Positions 1-6,159 of a stretch of 6,159 nucleotides of DNA are shown one piece after another. The notes beneath the pieces were generated by a model. The model made no database searches, was not told the DNA's origin, and was given only the letters and a program-made list of their open reading frames with translations. Position numbers and translations under genes: made by a program. Every line of letters begins with the position of its first letter. Position 1 is the stretch's first letter. The stretch is from Akkermansiaceae bacterium UBA1518 (GTDB lineage: Bacteria; Verrucomicrobiota; Verrucomicrobiia; Verrucomicrobiales; Akkermansiaceae). The stretch covers positions 1 through 6,159 of the forward strand of contig DCQM01000136.1 of assembly GCA_002323895.1 (NCBI GenBank). Direction: 5' to 3'.

Positions 1-39
1 GGATTTCTGTTCAAACAAAAAATCAATTTGAATCTCTAC

Positions 40-2367
40 CTATTTTGATTGAGAGATTTTCACTGGAACATCTTTTGATGTAGGCGTATTGCTGACCTTC
101 GCTGTTTTATCTAGAGGTACTAGGACATTTGCTTCTGGAAAGTATGCAGCGCAAGCCCCACGAGGCATTTTATATGGTACAGCTTTGAGATTTCTCAAGT
201 GTCTCTCTTTACCTTTAAAAAGACTGACAACATCGACTTCCATTAGAGGTTTAATAGACCGTGATGTCATATCATCTTCGTTCATCATTATCACATTCCT
301 ATCGTTATATATTCCCCTGTAACGATCCTCTAAACCATAGACTGTGGTGTTAAATTGGTCATGACTACGAAGAGTCTGTAAAATTAAAATATCATCGGCA
401 TAGTTATTTTTAAGTATTTCATTTGAGGTGAAAAGCGCCTTGCCACTTTTTGTTTTAAATTTCCTTTTTTTGGGACCATTGGGCAAACTAAAGCCACCTC
501 TTTTTCTGACTCTCAAATTATATGACTCAAAACCAGGTATGACTTTTTCGATCATATCCCTGATTTGATCATGGTTTTTAAAAAATCCCTCGAAAGTGTC
601 ACTTCTCTCGGGAAATAACTTTATCGCGATTTTACATAAAATCTCGATTTCACTTTTCAGGTTACTGGATATTGGTTTGAAAATTCCTAGGGAGCTTTGA
701 ACAATCCCCATTGAATTTTCTGTCGAAATTATCTGTTTTTCGTCTTCTTGCCTATCCTCCTCACTTCTAACTAGACAAGGTAGAATCAGAGATTTTTCAC
801 CAACTATGCAATGGCTACGATTGAGCTTTGTCGAAATCTGCACGGTCATCGAGCATTTCTCTATGGCCTTTGAAGTTCTCTCAGTATCAGGAGAGGCTGA
901 TAAAAAATTTCCACCTAGCGCCATGAAGAACCGAACCTTTTTAGTTTCCATTGCGCGAATAGTCTCAACGACATCATATCCAGGGTTTCTTGGAGATTTA
1001 AAATTAAGATGAGTGTCCAAAGAATCATGAAAAGATTTGGGCATTTTTTCCCAAATTCCCATAGTTCGATCTCCTTGAACGTTGCTATGACCCCTTACTG
1101 GACAGAGGCCAGCCCCTTTTTTTCCGATCTGCCCTCTACAAAGATGAAGATTAACAATTTCACGAATCGTGGCTACCGCATTCTCCGTTTGAGTAATACC
1201 CATAGCCCAGCAAGTAATCATTCCCCTAGATTGCGATACGACATTTGCGATACGGTCGATCTGATTTTTTTGGACACCTGAATTTTCAATCAATTCTTCC
1301 CAACTTGCTGATTGAACTGATTTTTTATAATGCTCAAAATTTTTAGTATAATCGCTTATAAATTGATGATCTAAGATATCACTATTATGTTCACTCTTTT
1401 CAATTAGGGATTTCCCTAATGCTTTAAAAAAAGCTAAATCTCCACCAGGTTTGATAGCCACATGATCTGCTGCGATCGGCATTGCTAAGTTCATAGCTCC
1501 TCGTATTTCTTGAGGGTGTGCAAAGGCCTTGAGTCCAGCTTCGAATATTGGGTTAACTGAAATTACGGTGGAGCCTCTTCTTACAGCATCTTGTAATGCA
1601 CTGAGCATTCTTGGGTGATTCGTACCCGGATTTTGTCCGACAACAAAGATTACGTCGGCATGCTCAAAGTCATGCAGGTCGACGGTGCCCTTTCCAATAC
1701 CAATAGTTTCACCCAATGCTGCGCCGCTTGATTCATGGCACATATTTGAACAATCCGGCAAATTATTCGTACCAAATAAACGGACCATCAGTTGATAAAC
1801 AAATGCAGCTTCGTTTGACGCTCGACCTGAAGTATAAAAACTAGCTTCATTAGGGCTGTCTAGATTTTGTAATTCCGCAGAGATTAAATTATAGGATTCA
1901 CTCCATGAGATTGGAGAATAATGAGTTTCACCAACATCTTTGAACATTGGTTCGGTTAACCTTCCTTGTAATTCATGCCAATAGTCAGTTTTTTGGGAGA
2001 GATCTTTCAAACTATAATTTCTAAAGAATTCTGAGTTTATCTTCTTTCTTGTAGACTCCGAAGCAAGTGCCTTAGCGCCATTTTCACAGTATTCGTTTTT
2101 GGACCGATGACCAGATGGATCAGGCCAAGCACAGCTGGAACAATCGAACCCATTCTTTTGATTCATCCTGAGAAGCCCCTTTATGCCCTTCAACAGGCCA
2201 GGCTCTCTGATCATGAACTTCATGGTTTGAATGATGGCAGCCAGACCAGCAGCTTTAGATGCTGGTTTCTTTATCTCAATTTTTGGAATTGTGTCGTCGT
2301 TACCTAGACAAGTTTCCTCAGGACCTTGAGTTCCATTTTTGTTAGGATCTTTTTTAGCGGAGATCAT
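40..2367 (-). CDS. FdhF/YdeP-type molybdopterin oxidoreductase, formate dehydrogenase alpha-like
   Basis: The 775-residue product has the length and layout of the FdhF/YdeP family, molybdenum bis-MGD oxidoreductases related to formate dehydrogenase H. The family hallmark CSSCAWPDP lies at residues 76-84, followed by EYCENGAKA at 92-100. The molybdopterin core runs from about 145 to 540, with NMCHESSG at 208-215; by comparison with formate dehydrogenase H, Cys210 sits where that enzyme has its molybdenum-binding selenocysteine. Further core motifs are VGQNPGTNHPRML (243-255) and CPVRGHSNVQGDR (422-434). A C-terminal dinucleotide-binding domain spans about 655-755. No signal peptide or Tat leader is visible, so it should be cytoplasmic. 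The start is an ATG with no clear Shine-Dalgarno sequence. The physiological substrate is unsettled in this family; E. coli YdeP has been linked to acid resistance. No fdhD or electron-transfer subunit is visible. The gene is much more AT-rich than the genes to its right. The family call is secure, the reaction is not. Confidence 0.93.
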   Translation of the reverse strand: MISAKKDPNKNGTQGPEETCLGNDDTIPKIEIKKPASKAAGLAAIIQTMKFMIREPGLLKGIKGLLRMNQKNGFDCSSCAWPDPSGHRSKNEYCENGAKALASESTRKKINSEFFRNYSLKDLSQKTDYWHELQGRLTEPMFKDVGETHYSPISWSESYNLISAELQNLDSPNEASFYTSGRASNEAAFVYQLMVRLFGTNNLPDCSNMCHESSGAALGETIGIGKGTVDLHDFEHADVIFVVGQNPGTNHPRMLSALQDAVRRGSTVISVNPIFEAGLKAFAHPQEIRGAMNLAMPIAADHVAIKPGGDLAFFKALGKSLIEKSEHNSDILDHQFISDYTKNFEHYKKSVQSASWEELIENSGVQKNQIDRIANVVSQSRGMITCWAMGITQTENAVATIREIVNLHLCRGQIGKKGAGLCPVRGHSNVQGDRTMGIWEKMPKSFHDSLDTHLNFKSPRNPGYDVVETIRAMETKKVRFFMALGGNFLSASPDTERTSKAIEKCSMTVQISTKLNRSHCIVGEKSLILPCLVRSEEDRQEDEKQIISTENSMGIVQSSLGIFKPISSNLKSEIEILCKIAIKLFPERSDTFEGFFKNHDQIRDMIEKVIPGFESYNLRVRKRGGFSLPNGPKKRKFKTKSGKALFTSNEILKNNYADDILILQTLRSHDQFNTTVYGLEDRYRGIYNDRNVIMMNEDDMTSRSIKPLMEVDVVSLFKGKERHLRNLKAVPYKMPRGACAAYFPEANVLVPLDKTAKVSNTPTSKDVPVKISQSK

Positions 2368-2441
2368 TTTGAATTAGCGGAGCCACAATTAATCATAAAG
2401 TTCCTATGAATAACGATTTTTTTTAATTTTATGCGAAATCA
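2368..2441. other. AT-rich intergenic gap upstream of the oxidoreductase gene
   Basis: This 74-base stretch separates the oxidoreductase start from the end of the chimeric reading frame and should contain whatever drives the oxidoreductase if it has its own promoter. On the minus strand a TATGAT hexamer (about 2391-2396) resembles a -10 box, but no convincing -35 box lies 16-18 bases upstream. A run of eight T on the plus strand lies near 2415-2422, without a preceding hairpin. Composition shifts sharply around here, from GC-rich on the right to AT-rich on the left. Confidence 0.4.
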
Positions 2442-2918
2442 TCAAGTCACTGCTAGGAGCCTTTTCATGGTCGAGCTCTTAAGGGCGTCTTCGAAGGGAC
2501 CAGAGTTTTTCCATGCAAGGAGCTTTGTGCTACGCCAGAATCTGCTGACCGATTTTTCCATGGACGTCGGTGAGGCGAAAGTCTCGGCCTTGGAAGCGGT
2601 AGGTAAGTTGTTCATGGTCGAAGCCGAGGAGATGGAGGAGGGTCGCGTGGAGGTCGTTTTCGTCTCCAATCCGACGACGCGGTAGAAGCGCGAGTCAGCC
2701 TTGCCCGGAAGCCGTGTGAAAACGTGGACCGCTGTTTCCGAGTGTTCGACCGTCGCGCGGACGTTTTCAAACCACGACTCACCGTCGAGGCATTCGGCAT
2801 CTGCAGTGAGTCCCATCTCTACCTGGCGCTCGGGCGAGATGTGGAACTCGGAGATCTTGAAAGCGTGGAGCGCCGAGGGAACGATCGCAGCAGGCAGAAG
2901 GAGGAATCGGGAAAGCAC
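2442..2918 (-). CDS. Chimeric reading frame: small secreted FYRV-module protein running into an out-of-frame DUF1501 tail
   Basis: This 158-codon frame is made of two parts. Residues 1-87 look like real protein: a signal peptide (MLSRFLLLPAAIVPSALHA, likely cleavage after residue 19) followed by a short beta-rich module ending in SRFYRVV (76-82). The 461-residue protein to the right ends in a similar FYRV motif. From residue 88 the DNA matches the 3' end of a DUF1501 gene, but this frame reads it in the wrong phase, giving a Ser/Thr/Lys-rich low-complexity tail with no relation to the DUF1501 protein. The start is GTG, because a stop codon at 2928-2930 closes the frame upstream; AGGA seven bases before the GTG is a plausible ribosome binding site. 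The product is either a truncated secreted protein with a random tail or a pseudogene. No function can be assigned. Confidence 0.4.
   Translation of the reverse strand: MLSRFLLLPAAIVPSALHAFKISEFHISPERQVEMGLTADAECLDGESWFENVRATVEHSETAVHVFTRLPGKADSRFYRVVGLETKTTSTRPSSISSASTMNNLPTASKAETFASPTSMEKSVSRFWRSTKLLAWKNSGPFEDALKSSTMKRLLAVT
2530..2657 (-). pseudogene. DUF1501 gene remnant (last 41 codons and stop only)
   Basis: Read in its own phase, the minus strand here encodes DLHATLLHLLGF, continues through YRFQGRDFRLTDVHGK, and ends at TAG (2530-2532). This is the conserved C-terminus of the DUF1501 family, and 38 of 41 residues match the intact DUF1501 protein in this window. Three substitutions separate them (Gln to Arg, Val to Gly, Glu to Gln), plus six synonymous third-position changes, with no gap. 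The rest of the gene (about 440 codons), including all the catalytic-type motifs, is missing: upstream of 2657 the sequence abruptly becomes the coding region of an unrelated secreted protein. There is no start codon in this phase, so it is a 3' remnant left by deletion or recombination. Confidence 0.85.
2530..2657 (-). repeat. Copy A of a 128-bp dispersed repeat (DUF1501 3' end)
   Basis: By hand alignment this segment matches 4574-4701 in the same orientation over 128 bases with 9 mismatches and no indels, about 93% identity. One edge is the TAG stop codon of both copies; the other is at 2657/2658, where this copy turns into unrelated sequence while the other continues as DUF1501 coding sequence. 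Two same-orientation copies about 2 kb apart could recombine and delete the secreted-protein gene between them. Confidence 0.9.
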
Positions 2919-3130
2919 GCTTAAGTCCTAGGCCATCGAAGCGCCTTCTGACGATGCTAGAATCCGCGTGCTGGTTTGCTGCGTCTCGCCAGTGCCTTGC
3001 TCTGCCGCTTGTGGCTTGTTGCGGTAAATGGAACTGCTAGAAATTTGCTTTTGGCAGAAAGGATGAGAGATGCGCTTAAGTGGTGAGCGGAGGCGGGAAG
3101 GGGGCTACCTGCGAGGATGATCGCAGAATC
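2919..3130. other. Intergenic region with no recognisable gene
   Basis: These 212 bases separate the two secreted-protein reading frames. All three minus-strand frames were read; each has at least one stop codon and none gives a family I recognise. The part next to 2918 provides the probable ribosome binding site of the chimeric frame (TCCT on the plus strand at 2926-2929). The part next to 3131 contains a small perfect hairpin, listed separately. No convincing promoter was found, and no inverted repeats or target duplications that would indicate an insertion sequence. Confidence 0.5.
3109..3126 (-). terminator. Small hairpin just past the secreted-protein stop codon
   Basis: CTGCGA and TCGCAG form a perfect 6-bp stem around a 6-base loop, starting four bases beyond the TAG stop at 3131-3133. 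The position fits the end of a transcript, but no T-run follows on the minus strand, so it is not a canonical intrinsic terminator. It could instead protect the mRNA 3' end, or be chance. Confidence 0.25.
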
Positions 3131-4516
3131 CTAGTTTATCAGTTGGTGCACCCGGTAGAAAGTCTTTACAGCTTCACTTGGTGAGGTGGTGAAGGTCGTT
3201 GTTTCTCCTTCTGAAGTGATATCGTCCTCAATTTCCTCCCACTCTTCCAAATCAACCGAAGAATCCAAGGCGTAGCGACCACTCTCAACGGACTCCCATG
3301 ATAAGGTGACCGTATTATCGGCATTGTGTTCGATCGAGAAGATCTCCAAGTCCTCTGGAACGTTCGCGCCTCCAGTATTGATGAGTCTCAAGTTATCAAG
3401 ATAGAGATTCAGCGGTGTTCCCCAAGGCTGGCTACTGTTATGAATGACCGTGATTGACGGAGGGAAATCCCATTCGACCGTTCCAAGATTAATGACGCGG
3501 GTTCGAATATTCCCATCACTGGCCCAAGCCTCGGTCATTTGCATTCCTGGCCCACCTGGATTGAGTGTTTCTTGAAACCAATTCACTGTCGAATTTCCCG
3601 CCTCTACAATCCAGTCCCATGCGAGGGAATATTGTAGCCGCTTCTCTTGTGGTAGCAGTAGGACCTCCTCTAATTCCGAATATAGCGCCAAGTCTATTGT
3701 GAAGTCCTGCTGGTATCCGCCAGGGTTGTCCTGAAGAACAAACTTCGCGCTCTTTTCACCCTCGGTGACAAACAGCTGATTCGCATTGATCGTGGGATCT
3801 GCAATAACCCGTGCTCCTGCCGGCAACAGCGAATCAAGATTCTCTTCAAACGAATCGAGCACGGTGACTTCCGTCACCCCGCCCTCAGGTTTTGTGTCCA
3901 GAAGACGAATGTTGTCGACATAAACATCCATTGGAAGAGTCGAGTTTCCATTAAAGATGAACCGCATAAAGGTTTGATCGTTGTTGTCGCCTTCAAGAGC
4001 CAGGAGGAACCCTCCCGGCAATCCGGAGCCGAGATCGTAAGTTAGTGTTACCGCTTGATTTCCCCCTGCCCATTCGACTTGGACGCCGGTATCATGCCCG
4101 CCAAAATTTAGTGGGCTGTTCGACCAGGCGGCATCGGATTCCAACTTGTCCCAGGTGATATCGTAGAGCAAGTAGTAGCGACCTACTTCCGGGGATTCTT
4201 CCAATTCTTCAACGATGCCCTGGAGGATCGCCGTCGATTCTGGTGAGAGTAGAACGCTGAAGTCTTGTTTCCAACCGGTTAGGTTCTCGAAACTCACTTT
4301 CAGTGCTTTATTACCCTCGGTGATTTGATCGTAATCGTTGATGTCAGACTGCGTAATGGCCGTGATCCGCCGATCACCTTCCGGAGCATAGTGTAAGACA
4401 TTATCGACATTTTTTTCGAAGGACTCTAAAAGAGTCACTGTCTCAGCTCCGGCAATTTCTGCGGTAGCCAGCCCGGCTAAAACGGGTGCAATTTTACGAA
4501 GATTTGAGATTTCCAT
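3131..4516 (-). CDS. Secreted protein with two tandem beta-sandwich-like domains and a C-terminal FYRV module
   Basis: I do not recognise a named family. The ATG at 4516 is preferred, although a TTG directly before it would add one residue; no good Shine-Dalgarno sequence is at normal spacing. Residues 1-24 form a modest signal peptide with a likely cut after AGA. Two homologous domains follow. Domain 1 (about 27-207) opens VTLLESFEKNVDNVL, has ITEGNKALKV and WKQDFSV, and ends VYVDNIRLLD. Domain 2 (about 217-380) opens VTVLDSFEENLDSLL, has VTEGEKSAKF and YQQDFTI, and ends LYLDNLRLIN. The closing aspartate-asparagine strand resembles the last strand of carbohydrate-binding jelly-roll domains. 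Residues 389-458 form a fibronectin-like module with TLSWESVESGRY and a final TFYRV. No catalytic motif, transmembrane anchor or PEP-CTERM tail is visible. The gene starts 57 bases after the DUF1501 stop on the same strand. Polysaccharide binding outside the cell is an inference from fold-like features only. Confidence 0.85.
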   Translation of the reverse strand: MEISNLRKIAPVLAGLATAEIAGAETVTLLESFEKNVDNVLHYAPEGDRRITAITQSDINDYDQITEGNKALKVSFENLTGWKQDFSVLLSPESTAILQGIVEELEESPEVGRYYLLYDITWDKLESDAAWSNSPLNFGGHDTGVQVEWAGGNQAVTLTYDLGSGLPGGFLLALEGDNNDQTFMRFIFNGNSTLPMDVYVDNIRLLDTKPEGGVTEVTVLDSFEENLDSLLPAGARVIADPTINANQLFVTEGEKSAKFVLQDNPGGYQQDFTIDLALYSELEEVLLLPQEKRLQYSLAWDWIVEAGNSTVNWFQETLNPGGPGMQMTEAWASDGNIRTRVINLGTVEWDFPPSITVIHNSSQPWGTPLNLYLDNLRLINTGGANVPEDLEIFSIEHNADNTVTLSWESVESGRYALDSSVDLEEWEEIEDDITSEGETTTFTTSPSEAVKTFYRVHQLIN

Positions 4517-4573
4517 CAAAAAAACAAGTTCCCAGAGTGCAAATGGTCAAGCTCCAAAATCTGATGATTTCAC

Positions 4574-4701
4574 CTACGCCAGAATCTCCTGAACGATTTT
4601 TCCATGAACGTCGGTGAGTCGAAAGTCTTGGCCCTGGAAGCGGTAGGTGAGTTGTTCGTGGTCGAAGCCAAGGAGATGGAGGAGGGTCGCGTGGAGGTCG
4701 T
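4574..4701 (-). repeat. Copy B of the 128-bp dispersed repeat (3' end of the intact DUF1501 gene)
   Basis: This is the intact-gene partner of 2530-2657, about 93% identical with no gaps. Similarity stops at the stop codon on one side; no downstream flank is shared. On the other side it stops at 4701, inside the DUF1501 coding region, which continues normally in this copy. Confidence 0.9.
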
Positions 4702-6019
4702 GGACGTGGACTTTTCCATCGACTACGCCGAAGCCAAGTTCGTCGCTTTGGCCGTGGATATAACCGCTCTTTAATCCGGCTCCGGCCATCCACATGGTGA
4801 AGGCTTCGATGTGGTGATCGCGGCCGACCGTCTTACGGTTTTCGCCCATCGGAGTTCGCCCAAATTCACCGCCCCAGATGACGAGGGTGTCTTCTAACAT
4901 TCCGCGTTCCTTGAGATCGAGGACGAGGGCGGCGCTGGCTTGGTCGACGTCTTTGCAGACTTTCTCAAAGTCTTTGTTGAGGTTTTCACCGGGGCCACCG
5001 TGGCTGTCCCAGTTGGTGTGATAGAGTTGCACGAAGCGGGAGCCGCGTTCGACGAGACGGCGGGCGAGGAGGCAGTTGGAAGCGAAAGATGATTCACCCG
5101 GTTTCACGCCGTAGCTATCGAGAGTGCTTTTGGATTCGCCCTTGAAGTCCATCAATTCGGGCGCGCTGGTCTGCATGCGGTAGGCCATTTCGTAGGCGTT
5201 TAGGCGGGTGAGGATTTCGGGGTCACCAGTTTCTTTGAGACGCTCGCGATTGAGTGCACCGACGGTATCGTAGAAGCTGCGCTCGCGCTTGCGGGTGATG
5301 CCTTTTGGGCTGCGAAGGTGGAGGATGGCATCGCCTTTTCCTCTAAAGGGTACGCCTTGAAATGAGGTCGGAAGGAAGCCGCTGGCCCAGAGGGAATTCC
5401 CGGCGCGCGGTCCACGTGGTCCGCTTTGCAGAACAACGAAGCCGGGGAGGTTTTCTGATTCGCTGCCGAGTCCGTAGGTGATCCACGAGCCCATGCTGGG
5501 TCGCCCCGGGGCCTGGAAGCCGGTGTTCATGAAGAGCTTGGCCGGGCCGTGGTTGAAGACGTCGGTGGTCATGCCGCGAAGCCAGACGACTTCGTCGACG
5601 ATTTTGCGGTGGTGGGGGAAAAGTTCGCTCAGCGACATGCCGCATTCTCCGTAGCGGCCGAACTCGCGTTGGTTGCCGAGGAGGGTTTCGTTACCTTTGA
5701 GAAAGGCGAAGCGCTTGCCCTCCATGAGGCTTTTGGGGGGAGTCTTACCGTGGTATTCGCGGAGCTTGGGTTTATCTTCGAAGAGTTCGAGTTGGCTCGG
5801 CGCGCCGGCCATGTGGAGGAAGATGACGTTCTTGGCCTTCGCTGGAAGAGGTGGCTTGCGGGAGCCCATCGGATTGGCCGGATCGATGACAGGGAGTTGC
5901 CCGGCTTGTAGTTGTCCCATCATGGAATTGATGGCGATGGAGCCGAGGCCGACTCCACAGTCGCGAAAGAAATGGCGGCGGGTGCGCTCGGCGAGCCAGC
6001 GGTTTTCGAAGTCATTCAT
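4574..6019 (-). CDS. DUF1501 family protein with twin-arginine leader
   Basis: The 481-residue product is a full-length member of the DUF1501 family, which belongs to the sulfatase/alkaline-phosphatase-like superfamily and is greatly expanded in Planctomycetota and Verrucomicrobiota. Residues 13-18 (TRRHFF) with the hydrophobic stretch after them form a Tat-type leader, implying folded export. Family motifs are KNVIFLHMAGAPSQLELFE (63-81), RGMTTDVFNHGPA (148-160), HTNWDSHGG (334-342), WGGEFGRTP (382-390), GRDHH (399-403) and the C-terminal DLHATLLHLLGFDHEQLTYR (441-460). The Asp/His-rich motifs at 334-342, 382-390 and 399-403 lie where metal ligands occur in that superfamily; metal binding here is inferred. 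The ATG start lies three bases after the stop of the upstream DUF1553-type gene, so they are co-transcribed and probably coupled in translation. Biochemical activity is unknown for the family. Its last 128 bases have a diverged second copy at 2530-2657. Confidence 0.95.
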   Translation of the reverse strand: MNDFENRWLAERTRRHFFRDCGVGLGSIAINSMMGQLQAGQLPVIDPANPMGSRKPPLPAKAKNVIFLHMAGAPSQLELFEDKPKLREYHGKTPPKSLMEGKRFAFLKGNETLLGNQREFGRYGECGMSLSELFPHHRKIVDEVVWLRGMTTDVFNHGPAKLFMNTGFQAPGRPSMGSWITYGLGSESENLPGFVVLQSGPRGPRAGNSLWASGFLPTSFQGVPFRGKGDAILHLRSPKGITRKRERSFYDTVGALNRERLKETGDPEILTRLNAYEMAYRMQTSAPELMDFKGESKSTLDSYGVKPGESSFASNCLLARRLVERGSRFVQLYHTNWDSHGGPGENLNKDFEKVCKDVDQASAALVLDLKERGMLEDTLVIWGGEFGRTPMGENRKTVGRDHHIEAFTMWMAGAGLKSGYIHGQSDELGFGVVDGKVHVHDLHATLLHLLGFDHEQLTYRFQGQDFRLTDVHGKIVQEILA

Positions 6020-6022
6020 GAG

Positions 6023-6159
6023 TTACTCGCGGGTAATGAAGTTGTCGGTGTTTAAGAGCGCGCGGGCGAGGCCAACGAGGGCGGCGGCTTCGGCGGGCGG
6101 AGTTTCGGAAGAGAGGAGATCGCTGGAAAGGAGTGCTTGGGTGGCTTCCTTGTCCTTGG
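6023..6159 (-). CDS. C-terminal end of a DUF1553-type (PSD1) protein, partial
   Basis: The gene is cut by the window edge; only the last 44 complete codons and the TAA stop (6023-6025) are present. The peptide starts KDKEATQALLSS and ends ALVGLARALLNTDNFITRE. The ending leucine-alanine-arginine, alanine/valine-leucine-leucine-asparagine, then asparagine-phenylalanine, is typical of the C-terminus of DUF1549/DUF1553 proteins, large exported proteins that often also carry a planctomycete-type cytochrome c domain. Position supports the call: DUF1553 genes are very often directly upstream of DUF1501 genes, and here only three bases separate them. Upstream domains, including any haem-binding motif, cannot be seen. 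The role of the pair is not established. Confidence 0.8.
   Translation of the reverse strand, partial: KDKEATQALLSSDLLSSETPPAEAAALVGLARALLNTDNFITRE

Noticed and set aside
10..32. Inverted repeat TTCAAA/TTTGAA downstream of the oxidoreductase stop codon, as a possible terminator
   Set aside because: The stem is six AT-rich pairs with an 11-base loop and no T-run after it on the minus strand, so it is likely chance in AT-rich DNA.
2431..2685. An 84-codon open frame on the plus strand across the chimeric region
   Set aside because: It is the antisense reading of the DUF1501 tail, and its product has no family resemblance.
2918..3080. Shared 9-mer ACTTAAGCG (minus strand) near 2918-2926 and near 3072-3080
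   Set aside because: It is too short to mean anything without further copies, and flanking bases do not match. No inverted ends or target duplication suggest a mobile element.
4517..4573. TTGACC on the minus strand as a -35 box for the 461-residue secreted protein
   Set aside because: The hexamer 17 bases downstream is TTGTTT, a poor -10 box, and it lies almost on the start codon, leaving no room for a normal leader.
4494..4793. Minus-strand frame with a Pro/Arg-rich peptide (RPPRDPPPSPWLRP) that recurs at 2612-2800
   Set aside because: Both are out-of-phase readings of the DUF1501 3' end. The shared peptide reflects the DNA repeat, not a real protein family.
5549..5911. A 120-codon open frame on the plus strand, opposite the DUF1501 gene
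   Set aside because: It is antisense to strongly conserved DUF1501 coding sequence in a GC-rich region where stop codons are rare. Its Val/Ala/Glu-rich product has no recognisable domain.

Overview
The window most likely comes from a bacterium of the PVC group, probably a marine-type Verrucomicrobiota, with Planctomycetota as the main alternative. The basis is a DUF1553-family protein followed three bases later by a DUF1501 protein with a twin-arginine leader, a pair that is expanded in those phyla. Two secreted products also carry a C-terminal-type module ending in a phenylalanine-tyrosine-arginine-valine (FYRV) motif that I associate with Verrucomicrobiota. This is a taxonomic inference; there is no rRNA or other marker gene.

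All supported genes lie on the minus strand, so transcription runs from high to low coordinates. At the right edge is the C-terminal end of a DUF1553-type protein (6023-6159). Next is a complete DUF1501 gene (4574-6019), and 57 bases further on a 461-residue secreted protein (3131-4516). That protein has two tandem copies of a putative beta-sandwich domain followed by an FYRV module. These three genes may form one unit acting in the envelope or outside the cell, perhaps on polysaccharide, but no substrate can be named.

The middle (2368-3130) is a scar-like region. It holds a short reading frame (2442-2918) that starts like a small secreted FYRV protein and changes abruptly at 2657/2658 into the last 41 codons of a second DUF1501 gene. 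That tail (2530-2657) is about 93% identical to 4574-4701 of the intact gene but is out of frame with the upstream part. Six of the nine differences are synonymous, so the tail came from a paralogue that had diverged under selection, not from a very recent copy of the neighbour.

The left part (40-2367) is a full-length FdhF/YdeP-type molybdopterin oxidoreductase. It is far more AT-rich than the right half and begins just past the scar, which suggests an acquired gene or a rearrangement boundary. I found no CRISPR array, tRNA, rRNA, insertion sequence or transposase. I do not claim a new defence or mobile system; the points most worth checking are the chimeric junction, the composition break and the unassigned two-domain secreted protein.
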